Source of the DNA: Curtobacterium sp. S6
GTDB lineage: Bacteria > Actinomycetota > Actinomycetes > Actinomycetales > Micrococcaceae
DNA length: 64,000 nucleotides
Direction: 5' to 3'
NCBI RefSeq assembly: GCF_000710345.2
Contig: NZ_KL537414.1
Location: 1-64,000 of the forward strand
Shown: in pieces, positions 19,588 through 28,541 of the stretch
How positions within the stretch are numbered: position 1 is the stretch's first letter
Layout: every line of letters begins with the position of its first letter
The notes under the pieces: generated by a model
The model's database searches: none
What the model saw: the letters and a program-made list of their open reading frames with translations, nothing else
What the model was told of the DNA's origin: nothing
Translations under genes and position numbers: made by a program

Positions 19588-20868
19588 ATGACGAAGAGGC
19601 AGAGCAAAGCGTGGCTGTGGGCTTTGGTGGGGTTCATGTTCTTGTCTCAGACCGGCCTGAACCTCGTGCGACCGCTGACGAGTTACAAGCTCATCGCGTT
19701 GGACGCCCCGCCGGCCGTGATCGGGCTGGTGACCTCGGCCTACGCGATCGTTCCGGTCTTCGCCGCCATCGCCCTGGGCCGGCTCGCGCAAAGGGTGAGG
19801 CGTCTTCGGATCTTGGTCGCGGGTGGCGGCCTCCTGATTGCTGTGGGCGCGGCCGTTCTGGCCCTTGCCGGCGGAATATGGCCCATCGTCGTGGCCAGCG
19901 TGATGTACGGAATGGGACATCTGGCATCGCAGATCGGCTCCCAATCCGCGGTCGCTCGGTACGCGAAAGACTCGGAACTGGATCAGGGATTCGGATGGAC
20001 CACCGCGGGGCTTTCGGCGGGGCAGTTGGTCGGCCCCTTGATCGGCGGTTGGATCTTGGGACTACACGCCGCGCCATCCCAAGCCCAACGCCTGCACGAT
20101 GTCGCCACGGCCTCGTGGATCGGCGTGGCCTGCGCCGTCGCGTCCATCCCGTTGATGCTCTTGCCGGTCGTTCTTCCCGGCAGGTCCGGGGGCTCTCGTC
20201 CCGTGACATCCGATGGGCCCTCCGGGCAGGGAGCCTCGGCCGGCGTCCGAGGGAACGATCCCGACGCACCTCCGCGGGCCACGACCCTGCGGGTGCTGCG
20301 GCGCCCCGGGGTCGCCTCGCATATTCTCGCCTCTCTCGCGATGCTGTCGATCATGGACATCCTGACCTCATTTCTTCCGCTCGTGGGGGAGAGGGCCGGC
20401 GTGTCCCCGATGTGGATCGGGGTGCTTCTCGCGGTCCGAAGCCTCTCCTCCATCGTTTCCCGCACGATGATCTCGGCGCTGTCTCGCAGGTGGAATCGGA
20501 GTCAACTGGTGATCGTCTCCCTCGTGATGGGTTCGTTGACCGTCGCGGCGGTGCCACCGGTCATCGACGTGATCCCCCTATCTCTCGTGCTTCTGCTGGT
20601 CGGCGGATTCTTCATCGGTCTCGCGCAACCGCTGACCATGACGATGATCATCACCTCGGTTCCCGAGGCGTGGAGGTCCCCGGCATTGGCGGTACGGCTG
20701 ACCGGGAATCGTGTGGGACAGGTCATCATCCCCTTGGTCGCCGGCGCCGTGGTCGCGCCCGTGGGGCCCGCGGGAGCGATCTGGCTGACGTGCGTGCTCC
20801 TCTTGGGGTCGGCGGGAGAAAAGCTCATGCGATACGGCCGATCGGGAGCCGGGCCGGTGGGCCGCTGA
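19588..20868 (+). CDS. MFS transporter
   Basis: A 426-residue major facilitator protein with about 12 membrane helices. The loop 2-3 motif appears as GRLAQRVRRLR, and a polar Pro/Gly/Ser-rich loop near residues 200-225 separates the two halves. The pattern is that of drug or metabolite exporters; the substrate cannot be named. GAGGAAGGG precedes the ATG. It lies 42 nt upstream of rlmC. Confidence 0.82.
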   Translation: MTKRQSKAWLWALVGFMFLSQTGLNLVRPLTSYKLIALDAPPAVIGLVTSAYAIVPVFAAIALGRLAQRVRRLRILVAGGGLLIAVGAAVLALAGGIWPIVVASVMYGMGHLASQIGSQSAVARYAKDSELDQGFGWTTAGLSAGQLVGPLIGGWILGLHAAPSQAQRLHDVATASWIGVACAVASIPLMLLPVVLPGRSGGSRPVTSDGPSGQGASAGVRGNDPDAPPRATTLRVLRRPGVASHILASLAMLSIMDILTSFLPLVGERAGVSPMWIGVLLAVRSLSSIVSRTMISALSRRWNRSQLVIVSLVMGSLTVAAVPPVIDVIPLSLVLLLVGGFFIGLAQPLTMTMIITSVPEAWRSPALAVRLTGNRVGQVIIPLVAGAVVAPVGPAGAIWLTCVLLLGSAGEKLMRYGRSGAGPVGR

Positions 20869-20910
20869 GGAATTTCTCGGGCCCGTCGGCGGCACTAGCA
20901 TGGACGTACG

Positions 20911-22053
20911 ATGCATTGTGATTATTTTTCCGCCGACCTCTGCCGCTCCTGCGTGAGGATGGGCGTCCCCTACGGACGCCAACTCGAGGACAAGCAGATC
21001 AAGGTGCGCGAAATCCTGGGAGACCGCCCGGGATTGCGGTGGGCCTCGCCCATGGCCAGCCGTGAATCTGGCTTCCGCAATAAAGCCAAAATGGTGGTGA
21101 CCGGAAGCGCCGAGGACCCGAACCTGGGCATCGTGGACCGTCGGGGCAGGGGCACCGACCTCAGCGAATGCGGTCTGTACCCAGCAGAAATCACCCGCGT
21201 CATGCCGGTCCTCAAGGAATTCATCCGGGATCATGGCCTCGTTCCCTACGACATCTCCACCCGGAGGGGCGAACTCAAGAACATCATCGTGACGGTGTCC
21301 CCTCGGGGCGAGCTCATGGTCAGATTCGTGGTGCGCAGCAAAAAGTACGTGGTGCCGATCCGTCGGGCCCTTCCCGGGTTGCTCGGTCGGTTGCCTCACC
21401 TGCGGGTGGTCAGCGCGAATATTCTCCGGGAGCACAAAGCCGTGCCCGAGGGCCCCGAGGAGGTGCCCCTCACCGACGAGCAGATCCTTCCCATGCCCCT
21501 CAACGGCATCGATCTTCACCTGCGGCCGCACGGCTTTTTTCAGACCAACTCCGATATCGCGGCCGCGATGTACCGACAGGCCGCCGACTGGGCGGCGCAG
21601 GAGGGCCCGGCGAGCGTCTGGGACCTGTTCTGTGGCGTGGGGGGATTCGCGTTGCACCTCGCCGAACGCCTGGGCGAGGAGGCCGAAGTGCACGGAATCG
21701 AAATCGATCCCGAGGCCATTGAAGCCGCCAAGTCCAGCGCCCGCGCCGCCGGGCTGAATCACGTCCATTTCTCCGCCGCGGATGCCGGGACCTTTGCGAC
21801 GATGGGAGCGTCGTCGCCCCAGTGCGTCGTTGTCAACCCGCCGCGACGGGGCATCGGTTCCGAGACCGCGCGGTGGTTGGAGACCGCGGCCGTCGACACC
21901 GTGATCTACTCGAGCTGTAACGCCGCCTCGCTCGCGACCGATCTGGATGCCCTGCCGTCGTATGAGCCGTGTGAGGCTCGGCTATTCGATATGTTTCCGC
22001 AGACCACCCACTCCGAGACGATGGTTCTTCTGCGGCGGCGCTCCGGAGCATAA
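20911..22053 (+). CDS. rlmC: 23S rRNA (uracil(747)-C5)-methyltransferase RlmC
   Basis: A 380-residue RumB/RlmC-type enzyme that methylates U747 of 23S rRNA using SAM. Iron-sulfur cysteines are visible at Cys3, Cys11 and Cys14, plus one in LSECGLY near 87. The SAM-binding motif is DLFCGVGGFAL, and the catalytic nucleophile is Cys336 in YSSCNAASLA. It lacks the N-terminal TRAM domain of RlmD, as RlmC does. TAGCAT at 20896-20901 lies 9 nt before the ATG and there is no ribosome site, so the transcript may be nearly leaderless. Confidence 0.9.
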   Translation: MHCDYFSADLCRSCVRMGVPYGRQLEDKQIKVREILGDRPGLRWASPMASRESGFRNKAKMVVTGSAEDPNLGIVDRRGRGTDLSECGLYPAEITRVMPVLKEFIRDHGLVPYDISTRRGELKNIIVTVSPRGELMVRFVVRSKKYVVPIRRALPGLLGRLPHLRVVSANILREHKAVPEGPEEVPLTDEQILPMPLNGIDLHLRPHGFFQTNSDIAAAMYRQAADWAAQEGPASVWDLFCGVGGFALHLAERLGEEAEVHGIEIDPEAIEAAKSSARAAGLNHVHFSAADAGTFATMGASSPQCVVVNPPRRGIGSETARWLETAAVDTVIYSSCNAASLATDLDALPSYEPCEARLFDMFPQTTHSETMVLLRRRSGA

Positions 22054-22129
22054 ATCCGCGACCGGCCGCTGGCGGGAACGGGGCTAAAATGGTCCAGGCA
22101 CTATCGATACGAGACCGAGGAACGTGACA

Positions 22130-23308
22130 ATGACCCCGTCGGAGAGCATGAGAGCTCCGCGATCAGAAGCCAGCGGACGGCCGGGCTCCGAGGCGACCTC
22201 TGAACGCCCCGTCGAGCGGTTGCCGGAGTTCACCATGAGATCTCCGCGCGGGACCCTGGAGACCGGCGGCGCGCTCCTTCCGGTGGACGCGGATAACTGT
22301 CTGGCCGTCGCTCGGGAACGCGAGTCCATCGTCGTCGGCCTGTTGCCCTTTGACCCGGACGAAGCGCCTCGGCTCGCGGTTCCGGAAACCTACCGATGGA
22401 TATCGCGCACGGACGATCACGCGGACGTGGCCCCCGTGGCGCGACCCACCGGAAGCCTGGGCGTGGACAGCCAGATCTACCGCGACGCCGTCGCCTCGGC
22501 GGTGCGGCGAATCCACGACGGACAACTCGAAAAGGTCGTGCTCTCCCGGGCATTGGAACTGCACTACGACGACGCACCGTTGGACCCGGCCGCCGTTTAC
22601 GCGAATCTGATGGCGTTGAACCCGACGGCGTACGTGTTCAGCGTCCGTGACGAGTCCACGGGGGAATACCTGATGGGCGCGAGCCCGGAGCTTGTGGTCG
22701 GCGTCGATCAGCAGCAATTTTCCACACGACCCCTCGCCGGCTCGGCCTCCCGCGCCACGTCGACGGGGCCGACCGAAGACGCGCAGGCCGGCGAGGCGCT
22801 CATGAAATCGGCCAAAGACCGTGCCGAACACGCAACGGTGGTCGACGACATCGCCCAGAGGCTGGGGCCCATATCCCGGGAGCTCACGGTGCCTCCGGCG
22901 CCGTCCTTGGTGGGGACGCCGCAATTGTGGCATCTCGGCACACACATTACCGGCATCCTCGGGGAGGGCCTCTCCGCGCTGGACGCGGCCCGGGCGATTC
23001 ACCCGACCCCGGCGATCTGTGGGACACCCCGGAATGCGGCCCTCCACCTGATTCGTGAACTCGAGCCTTACGACCGTGGTTTCTACGGTGGTTTGGTCGG
23101 ATGGACCGATCCTGACGGTAACGGAGAATGGGCCTTGAACCTGCGCAGCGGCCGTGTCGGGCCGCGGACGGCGACACTGTGCGCGGGTGCGGGAATCGTC
23201 AATGGCTCCACCCCCGGGGGCGAGCATCACGAGACGGCGGTCAAGCTCTCGACCTTCCTCGCCGCCCTGGGACTGACGCTCAACGACCTGGCCGAACTTG
23301 GTCAGTAA
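22130..23308 (+). CDS. menF: Isochorismate synthase
   Basis: A chorismate-binding-domain enzyme of 392 residues that converts chorismate to isochorismate. It shows KVVLSRALEL, RPLAGSA, AEHATVVDD, HLGTHITG, HPTPAICGTP and YDRGFYGGLVGW, all hallmarks of the MenF/EntC/DhbC group. No siderophore gene adjoins and actinobacteria rely on menaquinone, so menaquinone synthesis is more likely, though sequence alone does not settle it. The frame also opens at GTG 22124, but only 3 nt from the AGG; ATG 22130 has proper spacing. Confidence 0.87.
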   Translation: MTPSESMRAPRSEASGRPGSEATSERPVERLPEFTMRSPRGTLETGGALLPVDADNCLAVARERESIVVGLLPFDPDEAPRLAVPETYRWISRTDDHADVAPVARPTGSLGVDSQIYRDAVASAVRRIHDGQLEKVVLSRALELHYDDAPLDPAAVYANLMALNPTAYVFSVRDESTGEYLMGASPELVVGVDQQQFSTRPLAGSASRATSTGPTEDAQAGEALMKSAKDRAEHATVVDDIAQRLGPISRELTVPPAPSLVGTPQLWHLGTHITGILGEGLSALDAARAIHPTPAICGTPRNAALHLIRELEPYDRGFYGGLVGWTDPDGNGEWALNLRSGRVGPRTATLCAGAGIVNGSTPGGEHHETAVKLSTFLAALGLTLNDLAELGQ

Positions 23309-23318
23309 GGTAAAACCC

Positions 23319-24275
23319 ATGACAACCTCGGGCAACACCGCGGGCCTCGGACGCTCGTCACCAGGAAACAGTCACGAAGCCACGGAGGGCTCGGACGAAC
23401 CATCGACGATCGTCGCGGCCGCCGACGGGTCCGCCCTCGGAAACCCCGGGCCCGCCGGCTGGGCCTGGTACGTCGACGAGTCCTGCTGGCGCGCCGGTGG
23501 CTGGCCACACGGGACCAACAACATGGGCGAGCTGAAAGCGGTCTTAGACCTCGTGGAAGCAACCGCCTCCGTGCCGGAGCGCCCCCTGAAGATCCTGTGC
23601 GACAGCCAGTACGTCATCAAGTGCATCACCGCCTGGATGCCCGGCTGGAAGGCGAAAGGCTGGAAAAAGAAGGACGGGAAGCCGGTCCTCAACCGGGATC
23701 TCCTCGAACAGCTCGACGCCGCCCTGAACGGCCGGACCTACGAATTCGAGTGGGTCAAGGGCCATGCAGGGCACGAGCTGAACGAACACGCCGACGATAA
23801 GGCCCGGGCCGCCGCCACGGCCTACCAGAAGCATCGCTCGCCCGATCAGGGACCGGGCTTCACCACCGACGAATCGGGGGACTCGACGGACGTCGCGTCC
23901 ACGCCGACGGGGGACCAACCCTCCCGTGCGCAGGAGACGTCCGGCGAGATCGCCCGACGCCACGAACTGGAGCTCAGCGATCCGGCGACCTATCCTGACC
24001 CATCGCGCCTGGAACCACTCCTGGACGACGAGCTGGTCTGGATCACGGTGAGGGGGCGGCGAGCGGGCCGGGATACCGCGCTGCGATACCCGGAGCAGGC
24101 CTTCGGCCTCCGGGGTGCCCCGGACATCGTCAGTTTCCATTCCACGGCCGAAGACGTGGGACTCGTGGTCAGCCGCGTCGAGACGCCCCGGGGCCCGGCA
24201 CTTCGGTCGAGCCTGTGGACCCGTGCGGGGGACCGCTGGAAGCTCTCCGTCCGGCAGGACACCCCCGAGGCCTAG
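23319..24275 (+). CDS. rnhA: Ribonuclease HI with C-terminal SnoaL/DUF4440-like domain
   Basis: A 318-residue two-part protein. Residues ~30-170 are an RNase HI, which cuts RNA in RNA-DNA hybrids. The metal ligands are Asp36, Glu71, Asp95 and Asp159, and His149 sits in the flexible loop. An acidic Ser/Thr-rich linker (175-215) leads to a ~100-residue domain (215-318). This domain has the RLEPLLDDELVWITVRGR and LRSSLWTRAGDRWKLSVRQ pattern of SnoaL/DUF4440 (NTF2-like) proteins. Start ATG 23319 has TAAGG 8 nt upstream. It is 10 nt after the isochorismate synthase gene, so probably co-transcribed. The role of the extra domain is unknown. Confidence 0.85.
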   Translation: MTTSGNTAGLGRSSPGNSHEATEGSDEPSTIVAAADGSALGNPGPAGWAWYVDESCWRAGGWPHGTNNMGELKAVLDLVEATASVPERPLKILCDSQYVIKCITAWMPGWKAKGWKKKDGKPVLNRDLLEQLDAALNGRTYEFEWVKGHAGHELNEHADDKARAAATAYQKHRSPDQGPGFTTDESGDSTDVASTPTGDQPSRAQETSGEIARRHELELSDPATYPDPSRLEPLLDDELVWITVRGRRAGRDTALRYPEQAFGLRGAPDIVSFHSTAEDVGLVVSRVETPRGPALRSSLWTRAGDRWKLSVRQDTPEA

Positions 24276-24279
24276 CCCG

Positions 24280-24570
24280 CTAACCCGCGAACATCGAGGC
24301 GTTGGCCGCCTCGGTTTCCGCATAGTTCATTCCGGCGCTCGCGAGCGCCTGATTGATCTGCCCGAGACTCTCCTCGACCTGAGACTGCGTCCGCCGCCAG
24401 CTGGCCACGACCTCCTGGAATTGGGCGGATGCGGTGCCGGTCCAACTGGATTGAAGGTCCTGGAGAGACGCGGTGAGCGCGTTGACCTCGGATGAGATTC
24501 GTTCCATGAAGCCCCTGGCCTCGGAGGTCTTGGTGGCGATGATTTCGGAATCAACGACGAATTGGGCCAT
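24280..24570 (-). CDS. WXG100-family protein (ESX/type VII secretion substrate type)
   Basis: A 96-residue helical hairpin protein of the WXG100 family. The turn motif appears as SSWTGTAS near residue 43, and the tail YAETEAANASMF resembles the YxxxD/E secretion signal. Such proteins are exported by type VII systems as dimers. No EccC, EccB or other secretion gene is in the window, so this is an orphan substrate. AGGAGG lies 6 nt before the ATG. It lies downstream of and on the same strand as the histidine kinase, with a 131-nt gap, and converges on rnhA. Confidence 0.88.
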   Translation of the reverse strand: MAQFVVDSEIIATKTSEARGFMERISSEVNALTASLQDLQSSWTGTASAQFQEVVASWRRTQSQVEESLGQINQALASAGMNYAETEAANASMFAG

Positions 24571-24701
24571 GACGTCCTCCTACAAAGAGTGGAATTGCTC
24601 CCGCGGACGGGTTCCGCGAGATCCGATATCAGGAGGGTAGGTCGTGACCCGCGTCGTCGTGATCGAAGCGGGCATGCCGCCGGCCGGATGTGGACCGGAG
24701 C

Positions 24702-26201
24702 TTACTGCGCGGTGGTTTTACCCGTCTGTGGACGATGCTCGTCGGCCTCCGGCCGTGCCTGGGGGATCTGCACGACCATCGTGGCGCCACCGCCCTCGGT
24801 TTCTTCGACGCGAACCGTGCCGTGATGCTGGGTGACGATCGCCGCCACGATGGCGAGCCCCAACCCGGTGCCTCCCGTGTCACGGGTGCGAGACGTGTCG
24901 GAGCGGTAAAACCTTTCGAAGACCTTTTCCATGTCGTCCCCGTGAATTCCGGGGCCGTGATCGACGACCTTCACCACGGACAGATACTCTCCGTCGATGC
25001 CAGGCCGGGAGCCCACGGCCAGCTCGAGGGCGCTTCCCTCGGGCGTATACCGGAGGGCGTTGGTGACCAGGTTGGCCAGGACCTGCCGGAGCCGAGATTC
25101 ATCCCCGCGAACCGGAGCCGGCAGCCCGGGCCCTTCCTCGATCCCCACGACCGAGATGTCCCGTTCCGGCGCGGATGCCGCGGCGTCATCCGCGGCATCC
25201 TGCGCGAGGTCCAGCAGGTCCACGGTGGTCACCTCCAGGGTGCGCCTCTCATCGATGCGCGCGAGTACCAAGAGGTCCTCGACCAGCTGACCCATGCGCT
25301 TGGACTCGGCCTCGATGCGGTTCATGGCCTTGGCGACGTCCTCGTCGGTCTGGAGCGCGCCGTGGCGGTAGAGCTCCGAGTAGCCTCGGATCGATACCAA
25401 GGGCGTCCGCAACTCATGTGAGGCGTCTCCGACGAAGCGGCGCATTTTGACCTCCGAGTGCTTCTGGGCGTCGAAAGCCTCCTCGATGCGCGTCAGCATG
25501 ACGTTGAGAGAGAGGGAGAGCTGGCCGATCTCGGTTCGGGGATCGTGACGCTCGATGCGCTGGGAGAGATCACCCGCCGCAATGCGGGCGGCGGTTCGCT
25601 CGACCCGTGCCAGGGGCTCGAACGCGCGTGTCACCAAGACCCAGGCGAGGGCCGCGGCCGCGGCCAGGGTGGCCATACCGAAAGCGAAGGTCAACACGCC
25701 GACCAGGGTGACGACGGCGTTGGTTTGGGTCAGCGGCGTCGCGACGACCACGGTGTATCCGGAGTCCTGCGACGCGATGGGCAGGATCCGCCACTCGGTG
25801 TCCCCGCTATTGCTGGGGACGGTGAGGCCCTGGCCGTTGTACCTCACGCCGTTGTCATGGTTCCAACCATTGAGACGGGGGGAGGAATTGCCGTCGTCGG
25901 CGACGATTGAACTCACGAGATTTCCGTCGGAATCCATCAGATACGCGGAGTACCGGAAGCCGGGGCCGTCGGAGGAGGTCGACTTGTCATTGCCGAGATA
26001 TTTGGTGAGATTCGCCGCCGAGGATTTCATCTCGGAATCGATTTGCTGGATCAATTGACCCCGCAAAGCGGAGATGGCCACCAGGCTCGTCACCGCGATG
26101 GCCAGCGCCAGTAGGAGCGCCGTCAGCATCACCAATTGGGTGCGCAGGGACAGCGCACCCAATTTGGATTGCCGAACTCGGCTGGTGACGGATTGCACCA
26201 C
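24702..26201 (-). CDS. Sensor histidine kinase (HAMP domain)
   Basis: A 499-residue membrane sensor. One helix at ~22-46, an extracellular sensor region (~47-160), a second helix (~165-190), and a HAMP domain (~190-245) lead to the kinase. The phospho-acceptor His262 is in GDASHELRTPL, with N, G1 (DHGPGI) and G2 (GGTGLGLAI) ATP boxes after. It would phosphorylate the response regulator encoded 3 nt upstream in the same operon. The start is GTG; a second GTG follows directly. The signal sensed is unknown. The C-terminal tail is polar and short. Confidence 0.93.
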   Translation of the reverse strand: MVQSVTSRVRQSKLGALSLRTQLVMLTALLLALAIAVTSLVAISALRGQLIQQIDSEMKSSAANLTKYLGNDKSTSSDGPGFRYSAYLMDSDGNLVSSIVADDGNSSPRLNGWNHDNGVRYNGQGLTVPSNSGDTEWRILPIASQDSGYTVVVATPLTQTNAVVTLVGVLTFAFGMATLAAAAALAWVLVTRAFEPLARVERTAARIAAGDLSQRIERHDPRTEIGQLSLSLNVMLTRIEEAFDAQKHSEVKMRRFVGDASHELRTPLVSIRGYSELYRHGALQTDEDVAKAMNRIEAESKRMGQLVEDLLVLARIDERRTLEVTTVDLLDLAQDAADDAAASAPERDISVVGIEEGPGLPAPVRGDESRLRQVLANLVTNALRYTPEGSALELAVGSRPGIDGEYLSVVKVVDHGPGIHGDDMEKVFERFYRSDTSRTRDTGGTGLGLAIVAAIVTQHHGTVRVEETEGGGATMVVQIPQARPEADEHRPQTGKTTAQ

Positions 26202-26204
26202 GAT

Positions 26205-26927
26205 CTAGTGCTTGGACGTCCGCAGCAGGTAGCCGACGCCGCGCTTGGTATGGATCAGCGGCGGAAGCGACTTGTCGTTGTCGATCTTGCGGCGCAGGTA
26301 CGAAATGTAGGACTCCACGATCGACGCATCCCCGTTGAAATCGTACTCCCACACGTGATCCAGGATCTGTGCCTTGGAGAGAACGCGATTGGGGTTGAGC
26401 ATCAGGTAGCGAAGGAGCTTGAACTCGGTCGGGGAGAGGTCGATCTCGCGCTCGCCGCGGTAGACCTCGTGGGCGTCGTCGTCGAGAACCAGGTCCTCGA
26501 CGCGAAGCCGGGAGTCTTCTTCTTCGAGAGCCTGGGTCCGGCGCAGGACCGCTCGGATGCGCGCGACGACCTCGTCCAAGCTGAAGGGCTTGGTCACGTA
26601 GTCGTCTCCGCCCACGGTGAGGCCGGTGACCTTGTCTTCGGTGTCGTCCTTGGCCGTGAGGAAGAGGATCGGGAAGAGCAAACCGGTCGCGCGAATCTTG
26701 CGGGTGACGGTGAATCCGTCCATGTCAGGCAACATGACATCCATGACGGCCAAGTCCGGGGACTCGGCGGTGGCCTTGTCCAGGGCTTCTCGGCCGTTCG
26801 CGGCGGTGATGACCTCGAAGCCGGCGAACCTCAGCGAGGTCGCGAGGAGCTCGAGGATATTGGGCTCGTCATCGACAACGAGCAGTTTGGCTTCAGATTG
26901 ATGTGCTTTCACGGCCCCTAGTCTCAC
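26205..26927 (-). CDS. OmpR/PhoB-family response regulator
   Basis: A 240-residue two-component regulator. The receiver domain has the acidic pair Asp19-Asp20, phospho-acceptor Asp63 (MDVMLP), Thr91 and Lys113 (VTKPFS). A winged-helix DNA-binding domain (~145-238) ends with RGVGYLL. It is the first gene of the pair, followed after 3 nt by the kinase. I keep GTG 26927, with AGGG 6 nt upstream; a later GTG at 26912 has poor spacing. The regulated genes are not known; the WXG100 gene downstream is one candidate. Confidence 0.94.
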   Translation of the reverse strand: MRLGAVKAHQSEAKLLVVDDEPNILELLATSLRFAGFEVITAANGREALDKATAESPDLAVMDVMLPDMDGFTVTRKIRATGLLFPILFLTAKDDTEDKVTGLTVGGDDYVTKPFSLDEVVARIRAVLRRTQALEEEDSRLRVEDLVLDDDAHEVYRGEREIDLSPTEFKLLRYLMLNPNRVLSKAQILDHVWEYDFNGDASIVESYISYLRRKIDNDKSLPPLIHTKRGVGYLLRTSKH

Positions 26928-27011
26928 CCAACACCCTGAGTGGAGCCTGGATATTGCCGAGGCGAAATCTGATTCGGCACTGTGGAAGCCGGAACGGCCG
27001 CTCGGAAAAAG

Positions 27012-27305
27012 CTACTGAGAGCGACGACGCCTCGCGGCCAGGAACAGCGCGATCATCAGCAGGACGAAAGCGACCGGCAGCAAAACCATCGGGAGAATCG
27101 TTAGGCCATTCCACGGGTGCAGCCCGACCCACTTGAGGATGAGCATGACGACGCCGCTGAGCACGCTCAGGGCGGCCAAAACCGCGGCGACCCCGGCGAA
27201 CCAGGTGAACCCCCGAGATTCGGAGCGAGGGGTCGAAGACGTGGTCGTTGCCGGATTCGCGGACGCATTCGAGGCGGGGCGGTCCGCTGAAGAACGAGAA
27301 GTCAT
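27012..27305 (-). CDS. Small two-helix membrane protein
   Basis: A 97-residue hypothetical protein. A polar Ser/Thr/Ala-rich N terminus (1-32) is followed by two membrane helices (about 33-58 and 68-90) and a basic tail RRRRSQ. AGGG lies shortly before the ATG. I do not recognise the family. It is on the same strand as the two-component genes and 84 nt upstream of them, so it could share their transcript. Confidence 0.6.
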   Translation of the reverse strand: MTSRSSADRPASNASANPATTTSSTPRSESRGFTWFAGVAAVLAALSVLSGVVMLILKWVGLHPWNGLTILPMVLLPVAFVLLMIALFLAARRRRSQ

Positions 27306-27364
27306 AGGCCCTACCGTACCGTTCCGCTCGGGGATGAAGCCCCCCGAGTCTCAGGGGGTGCCTG

Positions 27365-27370
27365 TATACT
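27365..27370 (+). promoter_or_regulatory. Candidate -10 box of the cold-shock gene
   Basis: TATACT is the best -10 hexamer in the 263-nt gap before the cold-shock gene. No good -35 accompanies it. It would give a leader of about 190 nt containing AACGTG-N5-CACGTT (27421-27437 region) and a GC-rich hairpin near 27470-27492, in line with the long structured leaders of cold-shock mRNAs. Confidence 0.35.
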
Positions 27371-27568
27371 TGATGCTTCAGACTTTCTGGCGTCAGGGTC
27401 CTCCCCGAGACGAGCCCCAAACGTGGAGATCACGTTCGGGTGAACCACCATCGGGAGGCGGGTAGAGGACCGTCGCGGGCGCCCGCGGCGACAGGGTGCG
27501 TCATGGCCCTGGTCGTGGGTGCTTTAACAACGGGGTGTAACCCCATGAGTGAAGCAAAGGAAAACATC

Positions 27569-27952
27569 ATGCCCACTGGAAAAGTGAAGTGGTACGACGA
27601 TTCGAAGGGCTTTGGCTTCGTGACCGCCGAGGACGGGCAGGAAGTCTTCCTGCCGTCCTCCGCGTTGCCGTCGGGCGTCAAGACCGTCAAGGCCGGTACT
27701 CGCCTGGAATTCGGGATCGCCGAGGGGCGCCGTGGGGCCCAGGCGCTCTCGGCGCGGCTCCTCGACAGGATCCCCTCCTCCGTGAAGAACCACCGCAAGC
27801 CCGCGGACGAAATGGCCGTCATCACCGAGGATCTGATCAAGCTCCTGGACGGGGTGTCCAATTCCCTGCGACGCGGACGCTACCCGGAACGGGCCGTCGG
27901 CAAGAAGGTCGCGACTATTCTTCGGAATGTCGCGGATAACCTCGACGCATAA
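27569..27952 (+). CDS. Cold-shock domain protein with C-terminal extension
   Basis: A 127-residue nucleic-acid-binding protein. Residues 1-67 form a CspA-like OB fold, with RNP1 as KGFGFVT (13-19). The RNP2 region reads VFLPS (26-30) instead of the usual VFVHF, so two aromatic/His positions that bind RNA are changed. A basic helical extension of ~60 residues (70-127) doubles the usual length of about 67. AAAGGA precedes the ATG. This longer form is found in Micrococcales relatives. It probably acts as an RNA chaperone, but the altered RNP2 leaves that open. Confidence 0.88.
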   Translation: MPTGKVKWYDDSKGFGFVTAEDGQEVFLPSSALPSGVKTVKAGTRLEFGIAEGRRGAQALSARLLDRIPSSVKNHRKPADEMAVITEDLIKLLDGVSNSLRRGRYPERAVGKKVATILRNVADNLDA

Positions 27953-27968
27953 TCGGATCGGCACAAGG

Positions 27969-27974
27969 TTAAAT
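27969..27974 (+). promoter_or_regulatory. -10 box, possible leaderless start of DUF3027 gene
   Basis: TTAAAT ends 6 nt before the ATG at 27981. The GGAG between them is only 1-2 nt from the ATG, too close to work as a ribosome site, so a leaderless mRNA is the simpler reading. Confidence 0.45.
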
Positions 27975-27980
27975 AGGAGT

Positions 27981-28541
27981 ATGGCGAAAACAGCGCAGGG
28001 CGAATCGACGATGACGGAGTCTCAAGCGGAGCCGGTGACGGCCCCCGCGGGACCCGTCGACGCCACGGTGGCTCCCACATTAGGTGCCCCACGGAAGGCG
28101 CGGCGTCGAACGACGCGGCTCGACGCGGTGCTCGCCGAGGCGACGGACGTGGCCCGGGCGGGAATCCTGGAGATCACCGACGAATCCACCATCGGGACGG
28201 AACATCAGGTCCGCGGCGAGGAAGACCGGCTGAGCACTCACCTCTTTGAGTGTGCACTGCCCGGATACCGCGGCTGGTACTGGTTTTCCACGGTGGCCCG
28301 GGCCCCCCGATCCAAGAAGGCAACGGTCTGCGAGGTCGGTCTCCTCCCGGGAGACGATGCTCTGCTCGCGCCCGAGTGGGTTCCCTGGGCGGACCGGATC
28401 CGTCCCGAGGACGTAGTCTCGGAGGAGACCGAAGAAGAAACCAGCGCGTCGGAAACCTCCGATGCGAACGACAACCGCGACAACTCGCACGACGCGGACC
28501 ACGATGGGGACTCCACCGAGGAGACCACACCGGGGAAATAA
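27981..28541 (+). CDS. DUF3027 domain-containing protein
   Basis: A 186-residue protein with the actinobacterial DUF3027 core: LDAVLAEATDVARAG, then the strongly conserved LPGYRGWYWFSTVARAP, TVCEVGLLPGDDALLAPEWVPW and RIRPEDV. It ends in an acidic Asp/Glu/Ser/Thr-rich tail (145-186). Many family members are longer, so the C-terminal half of the family is missing here. In actinobacteria this gene commonly sits beside a cold-shock-protein gene, as here. No function is established to my knowledge. Confidence 0.88.
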   Translation: MAKTAQGESTMTESQAEPVTAPAGPVDATVAPTLGAPRKARRRTTRLDAVLAEATDVARAGILEITDESTIGTEHQVRGEEDRLSTHLFECALPGYRGWYWFSTVARAPRSKKATVCEVGLLPGDDALLAPEWVPWADRIRPEDVVSEETEEETSASETSDANDNRDNSHDADHDGDSTEETTPGK

